Assembly: GCA_002683515.1 (NCBI GenBank)
Contig: NYTN01000009.1
Coordinates: 5,858 to 20,637 of the forward strand
Origin: Rhodobiaceae bacterium
Lineage (GTDB): Bacteria; Pseudomonadota; Alphaproteobacteria; RS24
Length of the DNA stretch: 14,780 nucleotides
Direction: 5' to 3'
Shown: in pieces, positions 8,104 through 14,780 of the stretch
Numbering within the stretch: position 1 is the first letter of the stretch
Layout: the number at the start of each line of letters is the position of its first letter
The notes under the pieces: model-generated
Told to the model about the DNA's origin: nothing
Databases searched by the model: none
Seen by the model: the letters and a program-made list of their open reading frames with translations, nothing else
Position numbers and translations under genes: made by a program

Positions 8104-8148
8104 CAGGGCTGGATGCCCTGTCCCGGGTTCCCTCCAGGGGTGCGAACC
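8104..8148 (-). promoter_or_regulatory. Foldable leader of rplY mRNA
   Basis: The rplY 5' untranslated region contains two adjacent potential hairpins. The one nearer the gene is a perfect 6-bp stem, CAGGGC/GCCCTG with a 5-base loop, at 8104-8120. The farther one closes with GGTTC/GAACC at 8126-8130 and 8144-8148 and may pair further inside. In the mRNA direction the second hairpin ends about 6 bases before AGGAG-flanking sequence begins. Ribosomal protein genes often carry leaders bound by their own product; whether this one does so is an inference. Confidence 0.4.
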
Positions 8149-8191
8149 ACAAACTTCACCAAGCGAGGTCGTTTTTACGGGGTGTGCCGGA

Positions 8192-8220
8192 CTTATAGAC
8201 AAACCGGCGAGGCGGGGCAA
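8192..8220 (-). promoter_or_regulatory. Sigma70-like promoter for rplY-pth-ychF
   Basis: On the minus strand TTGCCC (8215-8220) is the -35 box and TATAAG (8192-8197) the -10 box, 17 bases apart. They match 4 of 6 and 5 of 6 consensus positions. The pair lies between the grxD-side terminator and rplY and implies a leader of about 100 nt. A GCCGG/CCGGC inverted repeat flanks the -10 box. Confidence 0.6.
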
Positions 8221-8221
8221 G

Positions 8222-8245
8222 AAAAAAGGCAACAGAGTGCCTTTT
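8222..8245 (-). terminator. Rho-independent terminator of the pur-bolA-grxD operon
   Basis: In the minus direction AAAAGGCA pairs perfectly with TGCCTTTT (8 bp) around a 6-base loop (CTCTGT), and the T-run continues to six T. It begins 25 bases after the grxD stop. It separates the purine/grxD transcript from the rplY promoter that starts at its far edge. The symmetric A and T runs could also work on the other strand, but no gene enters from that side. Confidence 0.85.
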
Positions 8246-8270
8246 GAAATCACTTAATCTAAGAGGAAAA

Positions 8271-8603
8271 TCAGACGTTAATCATGTTTATGCCGTTTTC
8301 TTTGAAAAACTCGCGCAACTCGTCTTCTTCGAACATTTCACGGATGATATCACATCCCCCCAGAAACTCGCCTTTTACATAAAGTTGAGGAATTGTCGGC
8401 CAGTTCGAGAAGGCTTTGATACCCTCACGCAATTCATCATTATCCAACACATTCACACCTTTAAATGAAACACCGAGATAAGATAAAATCTGTACAACTT
8501 GACTGGAAAACCCGCATTGTGGAAACACAGGTGTCCCCTTCATAAACAGGACAACCTCGTTATCTGTTATTTCTGAAGTAATGATACCGTTAATATCTGA
8601 CAT
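8271..8603 (-). CDS. grxD: Monothiol glutaredoxin, CGFS type
   Basis: A 110-residue single-domain glutaredoxin of the Grx4 class, which carries and transfers [2Fe-2S] clusters together with BolA-type partners rather than acting mainly as a disulfide reductase. The CGFS active site is at residues 30-33. Other family marks are VVLFMKGTP near the N-terminus, WPTIPQLYVKGEFLGGCDI (the TIPQ cis-proline loop and glutathione-binding GGCD), and a short helical end. It lies 20 bases after bolA, its expected functional partner, and is the last gene before a clear terminator. The stop is TGA. Confidence 0.97.
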   Translation of the reverse strand: MSDINGIITSEITDNEVVLFMKGTPVFPQCGFSSQVVQILSYLGVSFKGVNVLDNDELREGIKAFSNWPTIPQLYVKGEFLGGCDIIREMFEEDELREFFKENGINMINV

Positions 8604-8623
8604 GAGTGTCTCGTCTTCCTGAG

Positions 8624-8878
8624 TTAAGAATTATCATCTGATGGTGCAGGGGGTAAAGCCGTCTGAAGCGCCAATGCGTGTAGGCCGCTACCCATATCGC
8701 CTTGAAAGGCATCATAAACCATGCGGTGTTGTTGAACGCGGGTTTTACCTTTGAAACTTTGAGATGTCACAACTGCAGAATAATGATCACCATCGCCGCG
8801 CAAATCAGTGATTTCCACCTGCGCATCCGGAATGGCTTCCTTAATCATGTCTACAATGTCAGAGGCCGTCATCGGCAT
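8624..8878 (-). CDS. bolA: BolA family protein
   Basis: A small BolA/IbaG-type protein (84 residues from the chosen start) that forms an iron-sulfur-bridged complex with monothiol glutaredoxins. The class II KH-like fold is indicated by the IKEAIPDAQVEITDLRGDGDHY segment, the conserved SFKGKTRVQQHRMVYDA block with its cluster-ligand His, and the closing GLHALALQT helix. Five ATG codons lie in frame at 8893, 8884, 8881, 8878 and 8872. AGGAG at 8885-8889 is best spaced (6 bases) for 8878; the 8893 start would place the ribosome site inside the gene. It lies between purL and grxD with short gaps, so it belongs to the same transcript. Confidence 0.93.
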   Translation of the reverse strand: MPMTASDIVDMIKEAIPDAQVEITDLRGDGDHYSAVVTSQSFKGKTRVQQHRMVYDAFQGDMGSGLHALALQTALPPAPSDDNS

Positions 8879-8917
8879 CATCATCTCCTGCATGTTTAAA
8901 ACATTATAGTCTCAGAA

Positions 8918-11137
8918 CTACACAGTTTTCATATAGTCTGGCAACCAGTTTTCATGGACGGCGTCTAGCTGTTCAACAGATATGTGTACGCGCTCTGCGA
9001 TTGTCAATTCCGTACCGCCAGTTTTTCCAAGATAGGTAAGTGTAAGGCCACTTGCATTAGCTTGTGCGAGTATTTTATCCGCATCATCGCCAACCAATAC
9101 ATAGCGACCTTGGTCCTCGCCAAACCAGAATTTCGCTGTGTTGTTATCATCAATGTGACACCCCACATTATGCGGCAGGCACATCTCTGCCACTGCAACT
9201 AGAAGGCCGCCATCTGATATATCGTGGACCGCATTAACAATACCGGCATCAATTAAATCGCGGACAAATTCTCCATGTTTGCGCTCCAGCTCAAGGTCAA
9301 CTGAAGGAGGTGCATAGATGGCATCATCTTGTAAAATAAAACGCTGATAAAGCGAAGATCCAAGATGACCTTCGGTTTTACCGAGGACAAAAATATACTG
9401 ATTAGATTGTGTGAAGGCATTACCGACAGCTTTTTCGTAATCTTCAATTAAACCCACTCCGCCAATCGCGGGGGTAGGGTTAATACCCTGCCCATTGGTT
9501 TCGTTATAGAGTGACACATTGCCGGAAACGACAGGGAAATCGAGCGCTTCACAAGCCGCGCCCATACCTTCAAGACATTCTACAAATTGACCCATTATTT
9601 CAGGGCGTTCCGGGTTGCCGAAATTCAAGCAGTTGGTAATAGCCAAAGGAGTTGCGCCTGTCGCGCTAATATTACGATACGCTTCGGCAACAGCCTGTTT
9701 ACCTCCCTCAACAGGCTGGGCCAAACAGTAGCGCGGTGTGACATCGGTGGAGATAGCTAAGGCTTTTTTAGTTCCATGTACCCGCACAAGCGCGGCATCT
9801 CCGCCGGGCCCTGCGAGTGTGTCGCCCATAACCATGCTGTCATATTGCTCATAAATCCATCGACGGGAAGCGATTTCACTGCATCCCATCAAAGTTTTCA
9901 ATGCATCAGTAATATTTGTGTCATCCATCTGAGATGGATCTACATGAGGAGCGAGTGGCGTTGGGGTATAGGGGCGATCATATTCGGGCGCACCATCTGC
10001 GAGGGGTTCAAGCGGCATATCCGCAATCATTCGGCCTTCATGATGAACCACCATGCGTCCGGTATCTGTGAGTGAGCCAACCACGGCAAAATCCAGCCCC
10101 CAGCGCAAGAAAATAGCTTCAGCTTCAGACTCTCTCCCTGGCTTAAGTACCATCAGCATGCGTTCCTGACTTTCAGACAAAAGCATTTCATAGCCCGTCA
10201 TATGAGTCTCACGGCACGGAATTTTATCGAGGTCGAGAATAATGCCGACACCACCTTTGTCAGCCATTTCAACAGAGGACGACGTCAACCCCGCCGCGCC
10301 CATATCCTGAATAGCGATAATGGCGTCAGATGCCATAAGCTCCTGACAGGCTTCCAGCAATAATTTTTCAGTAAACGGATCGCCGACTTGAACTGTCGGG
10401 CGTTTTTCTTCCGAGGTATCATCAAATTCTGCTGAAGCCATAGTCGCGCCATGAATACCATCACGCCCGGTTTTGGAGCCAACATAAACTACTGGCGCAC
10501 CAATGCCTGTCGCGGCAGCATAGAAAATTTTGTCTGTGCGGGCGAGACCAACACACATGGCATTAACTAGAATATTGCCATTATAACAGCTATCAAAATT
10601 GACCTCGCCGCCAACAGTCGGGACGCCGATGCAGTTGCCATACCCCCCAATACCGTGAACAACGCCAGCAACCAAATGCCGGGTCTTGGGGTGGCTTGGG
10701 TCACCAAAGCGCAGGGCATTCATATTAGCTACCGGACGCGCGCCCATCGTAAAAACATCTCGCATAATCCCACCAACACCCGTTGCTGCCCCTTGATAAG
10801 GTTCGATAAAAGAAGGGTGGTTATGACTTTCCATTTTAAAGACTGCCGCATCACCATCGCCAATATCAATTACGCCGGCATTTTCGCCAGGCCCTTGAAT
10901 AACCTGAGGCCCAGAGACGGGAAGTTTTTTAAGCCATTTGCGTGAGGATTTATAAGAACAATGTTCCGACCACATGACGGAGAAAACACCCAGTTCTGTC
11001 ATGTTGGGTGTGCGCCCCATATGCGCGACAACATTTTCATATTCATCGGGCATTAGCCCATGCTCCGCAACAATCTCTGGGGTGATTTCTGTGTCATTAA
11101 TATGATTGGTTCTAGGTGGGGTCGTATCTTCTGTCAT
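8918..11137 (-). CDS. purL: Phosphoribosylformylglycinamidine synthase, small PurL subunit
   Basis: The ATP-dependent synthetase subunit of FGAM synthase (step 4 of purine synthesis), which uses ammonia delivered by PurQ with PurS as adaptor. It has 739 residues, the size of the small PurL of Bacillus and alphaproteobacteria, not the roughly 1300-residue form that includes PurS- and PurQ-like domains. MWSEHCSYKSS (about 55-65) is the conserved N-terminal catalytic motif. KMESHNHPS and the glycine-rich DMGAAGLTSSS belong to the first ATP-binding half, and AVHDISDGGL to the second (pseudo-repeat) half. The ATG overlaps the purQ stop as ATGA, which suggests coupled translation and balanced subunit amounts. 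No frame damage is visible. Confidence 0.97.
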   Translation of the reverse strand: MTEDTTPPRTNHINDTEITPEIVAEHGLMPDEYENVVAHMGRTPNMTELGVFSVMWSEHCSYKSSRKWLKKLPVSGPQVIQGPGENAGVIDIGDGDAAVFKMESHNHPSFIEPYQGAATGVGGIMRDVFTMGARPVANMNALRFGDPSHPKTRHLVAGVVHGIGGYGNCIGVPTVGGEVNFDSCYNGNILVNAMCVGLARTDKIFYAAATGIGAPVVYVGSKTGRDGIHGATMASAEFDDTSEEKRPTVQVGDPFTEKLLLEACQELMASDAIIAIQDMGAAGLTSSSVEMADKGGVGIILDLDKIPCRETHMTGYEMLLSESQERMLMVLKPGRESEAEAIFLRWGLDFAVVGSLTDTGRMVVHHEGRMIADMPLEPLADGAPEYDRPYTPTPLAPHVDPSQMDDTNITDALKTLMGCSEIASRRWIYEQYDSMVMGDTLAGPGGDAALVRVHGTKKALAISTDVTPRYCLAQPVEGGKQAVAEAYRNISATGATPLAITNCLNFGNPERPEIMGQFVECLEGMGAACEALDFPVVSGNVSLYNETNGQGINPTPAIGGVGLIEDYEKAVGNAFTQSNQYIFVLGKTEGHLGSSLYQRFILQDDAIYAPPSVDLELERKHGEFVRDLIDAGIVNAVHDISDGGLLVAVAEMCLPHNVGCHIDDNNTAKFWFGEDQGRYVLVGDDADKILAQANASGLTLTYLGKTGGTELTIAERVHISVEQLDAVHENWLPDYMKTV

Positions 11138-11802
11138 GAAAGTGCCTCCACAAGACCTGTAAACATTCGTTTGCCGTCTTCACCGCCCAGTGCTGTTTCG
11201 GCACGGCGTTCGGGGTGAGGCATCATGCCCAAAACACGGCCTGAAGCATCGCATATGCCGGCAATGTTTTTGCAGGCACCATTTGGATTATCATCTGGAG
11301 CATATGACAGAACAATCCGACCTTCACCGGAGAGTTCGTCCAGTGTTTCATCATCAGCAAAATAATTGCCTTCATTATGTGCCACAGGAATGACAACTTC
11401 TTCACCTTGCTGATAAAGTCCTGTGAAAGGCGTGGTGTTGTTATCGACGATTAAACGTGTGTTTCGGCATACAAAATTCAAGTCAGCATTTCGTATTAAA
11501 ACCCCTGGCAATAAGCCACATTCGGTTAACACCTGAAACCCGTTGCAAATACCCAGCACTGCCGTGCCTTTTTGAGCTTTTAAAACGACTTCTTTCATAA
11601 TCGGGCTGTTTGCCGCCATTGAACCGCAACGCAGATAATCACCATAGGAAAATCCACCCGGGAGAACTATTACATCGCTGTCAGGCAAATCGCTGTTGCC
11701 GTGCCAGACCATGTTCGGTTTTTTGCCGGTTACCGCTTCAAGACAGACGGCAACATCGCGGTCGCAGTTTGAGCCGGGAAATACTATGACTGACGCTTGC
11801 AT
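11134..11802 (-). CDS. purQ: Phosphoribosylformylglycinamidine synthase, glutaminase subunit PurQ
   Basis: A 222-residue class I glutamine amidotransferase that releases ammonia from glutamine for PurL. The catalytic triad is visible: Cys86 in LGICNGFQ, and His196 and Glu198 in MMPHPERR. FPGSNCDRD (8-16) and LPGGFSYGDYLRCG (47-60) are PurQ hallmarks that separate it from other amidotransferases. It starts 2 bases after purS and ends in a 4-base overlap with purL, giving the compact purS-purQ-purL order typical for this enzyme. Confidence 0.97.
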   Translation of the reverse strand: MQASVIVFPGSNCDRDVAVCLEAVTGKKPNMVWHGNSDLPDSDVIVLPGGFSYGDYLRCGSMAANSPIMKEVVLKAQKGTAVLGICNGFQVLTECGLLPGVLIRNADLNFVCRNTRLIVDNNTTPFTGLYQQGEEVVIPVAHNEGNYFADDETLDELSGEGRIVLSYAPDDNPNGACKNIAGICDASGRVLGMMPHPERRAETALGGEDGKRMFTGLVEALS

Positions 11803-11804
11803 AA

Positions 11805-12053
11805 CTATTCCGCCAGATTTAATTGAATGTCGTAATTTTCAATGACCGTATTCGCGAGGAGTTTCTCGCACATTTCGGTGATTTTTTTTTCAGCTGCTTC
11901 AGGCGTATCAGCGTCTATATCCAGCTCTATAAGTTTGCCTTGTCTAACTTCGTTAACGCTGGAGAACCCAAGTTGTCTTAGGGATTTTTCGATGGCCTTG
12001 CCTTGCGGATCCAATACGCCATATTTCAGAGTGATTTTAACAGTCGCCTTCAT
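11805..12053 (-). CDS. purS: Phosphoribosylformylglycinamidine synthase subunit PurS
   Basis: An 82-residue adaptor protein that bridges PurQ and PurL and helps channel ammonia. It reads as a single ferredoxin-like domain with the typical PurS segments: a start with KATVKITLKYGVLDPQGKA, a central VRQGKLIELDID, and LLANTVIENYDIQL at the end. The length is standard. It lies 15 bases after purC and 2 bases before purQ. No strong Shine-Dalgarno is visible, so it may depend on translation of purC. Confidence 0.95.
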   Translation of the reverse strand: MKATVKITLKYGVLDPQGKAIEKSLRQLGFSSVNEVRQGKLIELDIDADTPEAAEKKITEMCEKLLANTVIENYDIQLNLAE

Positions 12054-12068
12054 AATGAACTTTCAAAA

Positions 12069-12836
12069 TTAATTTTTTATAAGCACAGGCCCAGATGTAC
12101 CACCCTGGCTTTCGCGAGTGATTAAACCAAGGCGCGCTGCAACTTCCTGATAGGCATTTAGCAGACCACCTAGATCTTGACGGAAACGGTCCTTATCAAG
12201 CTTATCGCCTGTTTTGGTATCCCAAAGGCGGCAATTATCAGGGCTGATTTCGTCTGCTAATACGATACGCATAGCTTCTTCTTCCCATACCCGCCCAAAT
12301 TCGAGTTTGAAATCGACTAGCCGTATACCGACAGCGCTGAACATCCCACACATAAAATCATTAATGCGAAGGGCAAGACCTGAAACTTCTTCAATTTCTT
12401 GTGGGGTTGCCCAGCCAAAGGTTGTGATATGATCCTCAGAAATCATGGGATCCCCAAGTTCGTCATCTTTATAATAATATTCCACTAATGTACGGGGTAG
12501 ATGCGTACCCTCTTCAAGGCCGAGCCGCTTGACCAGAGAACCCGCAGCAAAGTTTCGCACCACAACCTCAATCGGAATGACATCAACTTCTTGAACCAAT
12601 TGTTCACGCATGTTTAGGGATTTGATAAAGTGTGTAGGAATACCCAGATTGTCGAGTTGGATGAAAATATGCTCTGAAATACGATTATTTAGAACGCCTT
12701 TACCTTCAATCACTTCATGTTTTTGAGCATTAAAAGCGGTGGCATCATCTTTGAAGTGCTGGATAATCGTTCCCGGCTCAGGGCCTTGATAGAGTATCTT
12801 GGCCTTGCCTTCATAAAGTTTTTTTCTTTGGGACAT
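12069..12836 (-). CDS. purC: SAICAR synthetase
   Basis: PurC joins aspartate to CAIR using ATP (step 8 of purine synthesis). It has 255 residues. The family is recognised by KLYEGKAKILY (6-16, nucleotide-binding start), FKDDATAFN, VRNFAAGSL, KLEFGR, and SPDNCRLWD, which contributes to the active site. The C-terminus ends with EVAARLGLI and a short tail. The ribosome site before the ATG is weak (GGAAA close to the start). The gene follows an unusual region of about 100 bases that holds a terminator-like fold and an 11-bp tandem repeat, so it may have its own control apart from purB. Confidence 0.97.
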   Translation of the reverse strand: MSQRKKLYEGKAKILYQGPEPGTIIQHFKDDATAFNAQKHEVIEGKGVLNNRISEHIFIQLDNLGIPTHFIKSLNMREQLVQEVDVIPIEVVVRNFAAGSLVKRLGLEEGTHLPRTLVEYYYKDDELGDPMISEDHITTFGWATPQEIEEVSGLALRINDFMCGMFSAVGIRLVDFKLEFGRVWEEEAMRIVLADEISPDNCRLWDTKTGDKLDKDRFRQDLGGLLNAYQEVAARLGLITRESQGGTSGPVLIKN

Positions 12837-12843
12837 CAGATTT

Positions 12844-12876
12844 CCAATTCATCGCCAATTCATTGCCAACTCAGCG
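12844..12876. repeat. Three tandem 11-bp units upstream of purC
   Basis: The plus strand reads CCAATTCATCG (12844-12854), CCAATTCATTG (12855-12865) and CCAACTCAGCG (12866-12876). Units 1 and 2 differ at one position; unit 3 is more divergent. The array ends 7 bases before the purC start codon, so it covers the expected ribosome binding region. An 11-bp period is close to one DNA turn. Confidence 0.6.
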
Positions 12877-12880
12877 TATG

Positions 12881-12933
12881 AAAAAAATAAACCCGCTAAG
12901 TGATTCGAACAATCCAAACAGCCTTCTACGGGT
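12881..12933 (-). terminator. Terminator-like fold between purB and purC
   Basis: On the minus strand ACCCGT (12928-12933) can pair with GCGGGT (12891-12896), including one G-U pair. A smaller GATT/AATC hairpin lies within the long loop. Directly after comes TTATTTTTTT (12881-12890). The T-run is convincing, but the 6-bp outer stem with a 31-base loop is weak. It could be a partial terminator or attenuator acting on readthrough from purB. Confidence 0.4.
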
Positions 12934-12939
12934 GCAAAA

Positions 12940-14226
12940 TTAGTTAAAAACCCGTGCAAAAATATCGTCCACATGCTTGAAGTGATAATCGAGGTTGAAA
13001 AGAGCTTCCAATTCGTCATCACTCAGCGTGACCTCTTTATCTGCCTTCAACAAGTCTAAAAATTGACCTTCGCCACGCCAAACCGGCATAGCGTTTTGCT
13101 GCACAATTCGATAGGCATCTTCCCGGCTAGTGCCGGCCTGGGTCAGCGCCAGTAAAACACGCTGAGAATGGACTAGACCCCCCAGCAAATCGAGGTTTTT
13201 CTGCATGCGTTCGGGATAGATAACAAGCTTCTCAACCACACCGGTTAGTCTTGCTAAGGCAAAATCCAAGGTAATGGTTGCATCCGGTCCAATCATGCGT
13301 TCCACGGAAGAATGTGAAATATCCCGTTCGTGCCATAGGGCAACATTTTCCATTGCAGGAACAGCCATTCCACGCACCAGACGGGCAAGGCCTGTCAGAT
13401 TTTCAGTTAGCACAGGATTACGCTTATGCGGCATAGCAGAAGACCCTTTTTGACCGGGAGAAAAATATTCCTCAGCCTCAAGTACTTCAGTTCTTTGGAG
13501 ATGGCGAATTTCAACAGCTAGGCGTTCCATAGTCGAGGCAATAACACCGAGTGTGGCGAAAAACATGGCATGTCTATCGCGCGGAATGACCTGAGTGGAA
13601 ATCGGTTCAATCGATAATCCCATTGCTTTGGCAACATGAGCTTCGACAGCCGGGTCAATATTGGCGAAAGTCCCAACCGCGCCGGATATCGCACAAACTG
13701 CGATTTCTTCACGAGCAGCGAGGAGTCGTGTTTTACATCTTTCAAATTCAGCATAAGCTTGCGCCAATTTGAGACCAAAAGTTGTTGGTTCGGCATGGAT
13801 AGCATGACTACGCCCAATACAAGGCGTCATTTTGTGTTCCATAGCTCTAGTTTTTAATGCTGCGAGCAAAGCATCCAGGTCAGCTAGTAGAATATCCGAA
13901 GCGCGGGTTAGTTGAACATTAAAGCATGTATCCAGCACATCTGAAGACGTCATGCCCTGATGCACAAAGCGAGCTTCCTCACCTACATGTTCTGCAAGGC
14001 TGGTAAGAAAGGCGATAACGTCATGTTTAACTTCTCGTTCAATCTCGTCAATACGATCAACGTCAAACGCGCCTTTTTCCCTGACAGCCTTAGCCGCCTC
14101 GGCTGGAACAATGCCCAAATCTGCCATAGCATCCATGGCGTGTGTTTCGATGTCTAACCAGATTGAAAAGCGGGTTTCTGGTTCCCAAATAGTGACCATT
14201 TCTGGTCGGGCATAACGCGGAATCAT
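12940..14226 (-). CDS. purB: Adenylosuccinate lyase
   Basis: PurB removes fumarate from SAICAR (step 9 of purine synthesis) and from adenylosuccinate (last step to AMP). It has 428 residues, a normal length for the compact bacterial form. Active-site segments of the fumarase/aspartase superfamily are visible: TSSDVLDT (93-100), GRSHAIHAEPTTFG (138-151) with the catalytic His, and the signature SSAMPHKRNP (262-271) with the mobile catalytic Ser loop. GGAG lies about 8 bases before the ATG. It is separated from purC by 103 bases. It follows a decayed radC, with 67 bases between them. Confidence 0.97.
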   Translation of the reverse strand: MIPRYARPEMVTIWEPETRFSIWLDIETHAMDAMADLGIVPAEAAKAVREKGAFDVDRIDEIEREVKHDVIAFLTSLAEHVGEEARFVHQGMTSSDVLDTCFNVQLTRASDILLADLDALLAALKTRAMEHKMTPCIGRSHAIHAEPTTFGLKLAQAYAEFERCKTRLLAAREEIAVCAISGAVGTFANIDPAVEAHVAKAMGLSIEPISTQVIPRDRHAMFFATLGVIASTMERLAVEIRHLQRTEVLEAEEYFSPGQKGSSAMPHKRNPVLTENLTGLARLVRGMAVPAMENVALWHERDISHSSVERMIGPDATITLDFALARLTGVVEKLVIYPERMQKNLDLLGGLVHSQRVLLALTQAGTSREDAYRIVQQNAMPVWRGEGQFLDLLKADKEVTLSDDELEALFNLDYHFKHVDDIFARVFN

Positions 14227-14293
14227 AATTTCTTCTCCAGACCAGCGATTTAACAGATTGCCGGAAGATTCTCCAGCCTAAATGGAAACTTAT

Positions 14294-14780
14294 CTACAGA
14301 AGTCCCTCAGATTTAAAACTGTATTCACTGCCACGGGCAATAATCAAATGGTCATGAAGAACTACGCCGAGACTTTTACTGATTTCATCAAGTTGTTTTG
14401 TCATCTGGATATCTGCTTTAGACGGGGTCGGGTCGCCGCTTGGGTGATTATGCAGAATAATCATTTCCGAAGCTGATAGAGCTTAGGCCCGTTTCATAAC
14501 CTCATGCGGATAAACCGGGGTATAATCAACCGTTTCGGTACTTAACACTTCATCGGCGATTAGCTAGTTTTGGCGAGCAAGAAATAGGGTGCGGAATTCT
14601 TCAATTTGTTTTTCAGCGATTGCTGTTCGGCAATAAGTGACAAGGTCATCTCAAGGTTTAAGGGCTTGCCGCCTGATAATTCGGTTTTGCCCAAACTTCT
14701 TGGTAGCGCTCTCAACTATTTTCAATTCTGTGACGACATTTTCAGAGATGCCTTTGACCTCACTCAATAAGTCTCTATCA
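14294..14780 (-). pseudogene. radC: radC homologue with three in-frame stops (5' part outside window)
   Basis: One minus-strand frame, open at the window edge, carries 161 codons of a RadC/YeeS-like JAB1/MPN+ domain protein before a final TAG at 14294. Segments include DLLSEVKGISENVVTELK, TYCRTAIAEKQIEEFRTLFL, LIADEVLSTETVDYTPVYP and the metalloprotease motif HNHPSGDPTPS, then LGVVLHDHLIIARG near the end. The frame is broken by TGA at 14651-14653, TAG at 14564-14566 and TAA at 14483-14485, with no insertion or deletion. The TGA lies where RadC proteins usually have Trp. The zinc-ligand motif is intact, so decay seems recent. RadC proteins were once linked to DNA repair, but their role is unsettled. 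Sequencing error is possible but unlikely for three separate sites. Confidence 0.85.

Noticed and set aside
14651..14653. TGA in radC as recoded Trp or selenocysteine
   Set aside because: TAG and TAA also interrupt the same frame, and TGA ends grxD and purQ normally, so recoding would not rescue the gene.
1..14780. CRISPR arrays, transposons, prophage genes, tRNA or rRNA genes, and defence or toxin systems
   Set aside because: None was seen. Every long stretch is filled by intact housekeeping genes, apart from the radC pseudogene, and the longest gap is 186 bases.

Overview
The window looks like ordinary core chromosome of an alphaproteobacterium. The evidence is the gene order rplY-pth-ychF, purB/purC-purS-purQ-purL-bolA-grxD, an unfused petA-petB-petC operon and a nudix-DUF6111-cca cluster. 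The purine pathway uses the three-part PurS/PurQ/small-PurL enzyme rather than the single large PurL of gammaproteobacteria. HemF and a cytochrome bc1 complex point to aerobic respiration. By eye the GC content is moderate, a little under 50 percent. I cannot name a genus from the sequence alone. No mobile element, CRISPR array, rRNA, tRNA or phage gene was seen.

Layout. Positions 1-1953 (+): the 3' end of a Nudix (CoA pyrophosphatase-like) gene, a small membrane protein of the DUF6111 type, and a CCA-adding tRNA nucleotidyltransferase, packed as one operon. Positions 1982-2845 (-): hemF, convergent with cca and divergent from the bc1 genes. Positions 3009-5640 (+): petA, petB and petC encode the Rieske protein, cytochrome b and cytochrome c1. 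A probable hairpin terminator follows petC and lies between it and the convergent ychF. Positions 5675-8084 (-): rplY, pth and ychF are transcribed leftward from a good sigma70-like promoter at about 8192-8220, through a roughly 100-nt leader that can fold. Positions 8222-12836 (-): purC, purS, purQ, purL, bolA and grxD, closed by a clear rho-independent terminator at 8222-8245. Positions 12940-14226 (-): purB, separated from purC by about 100 bases that hold a terminator-like fold and a small 11-bp tandem repeat. Positions 14294-14780 (-): a radC homologue with three in-frame stop codons, which reads as a pseudogene and runs off the window.

How the genes fit together. The right half makes purine nucleotides: FGAM synthetase (PurS/Q/L), SAICAR synthetase (PurC) and adenylosuccinate lyase (PurB). 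It carries a BolA/CGFS-glutaredoxin pair for iron-sulfur handling at its end. The middle supports translation (L25, peptidyl-tRNA hydrolase, the YchF ATPase). The left half combines tRNA 3'-end maturation with heme synthesis (HemF) and a heme-containing respiratory complex (bc1).

No new biological system was found. The items most worth a second look are the decayed radC, the rplY leader, and the purB-purC gap, where a DUF1476 gene often found in alphaproteobacteria is absent.
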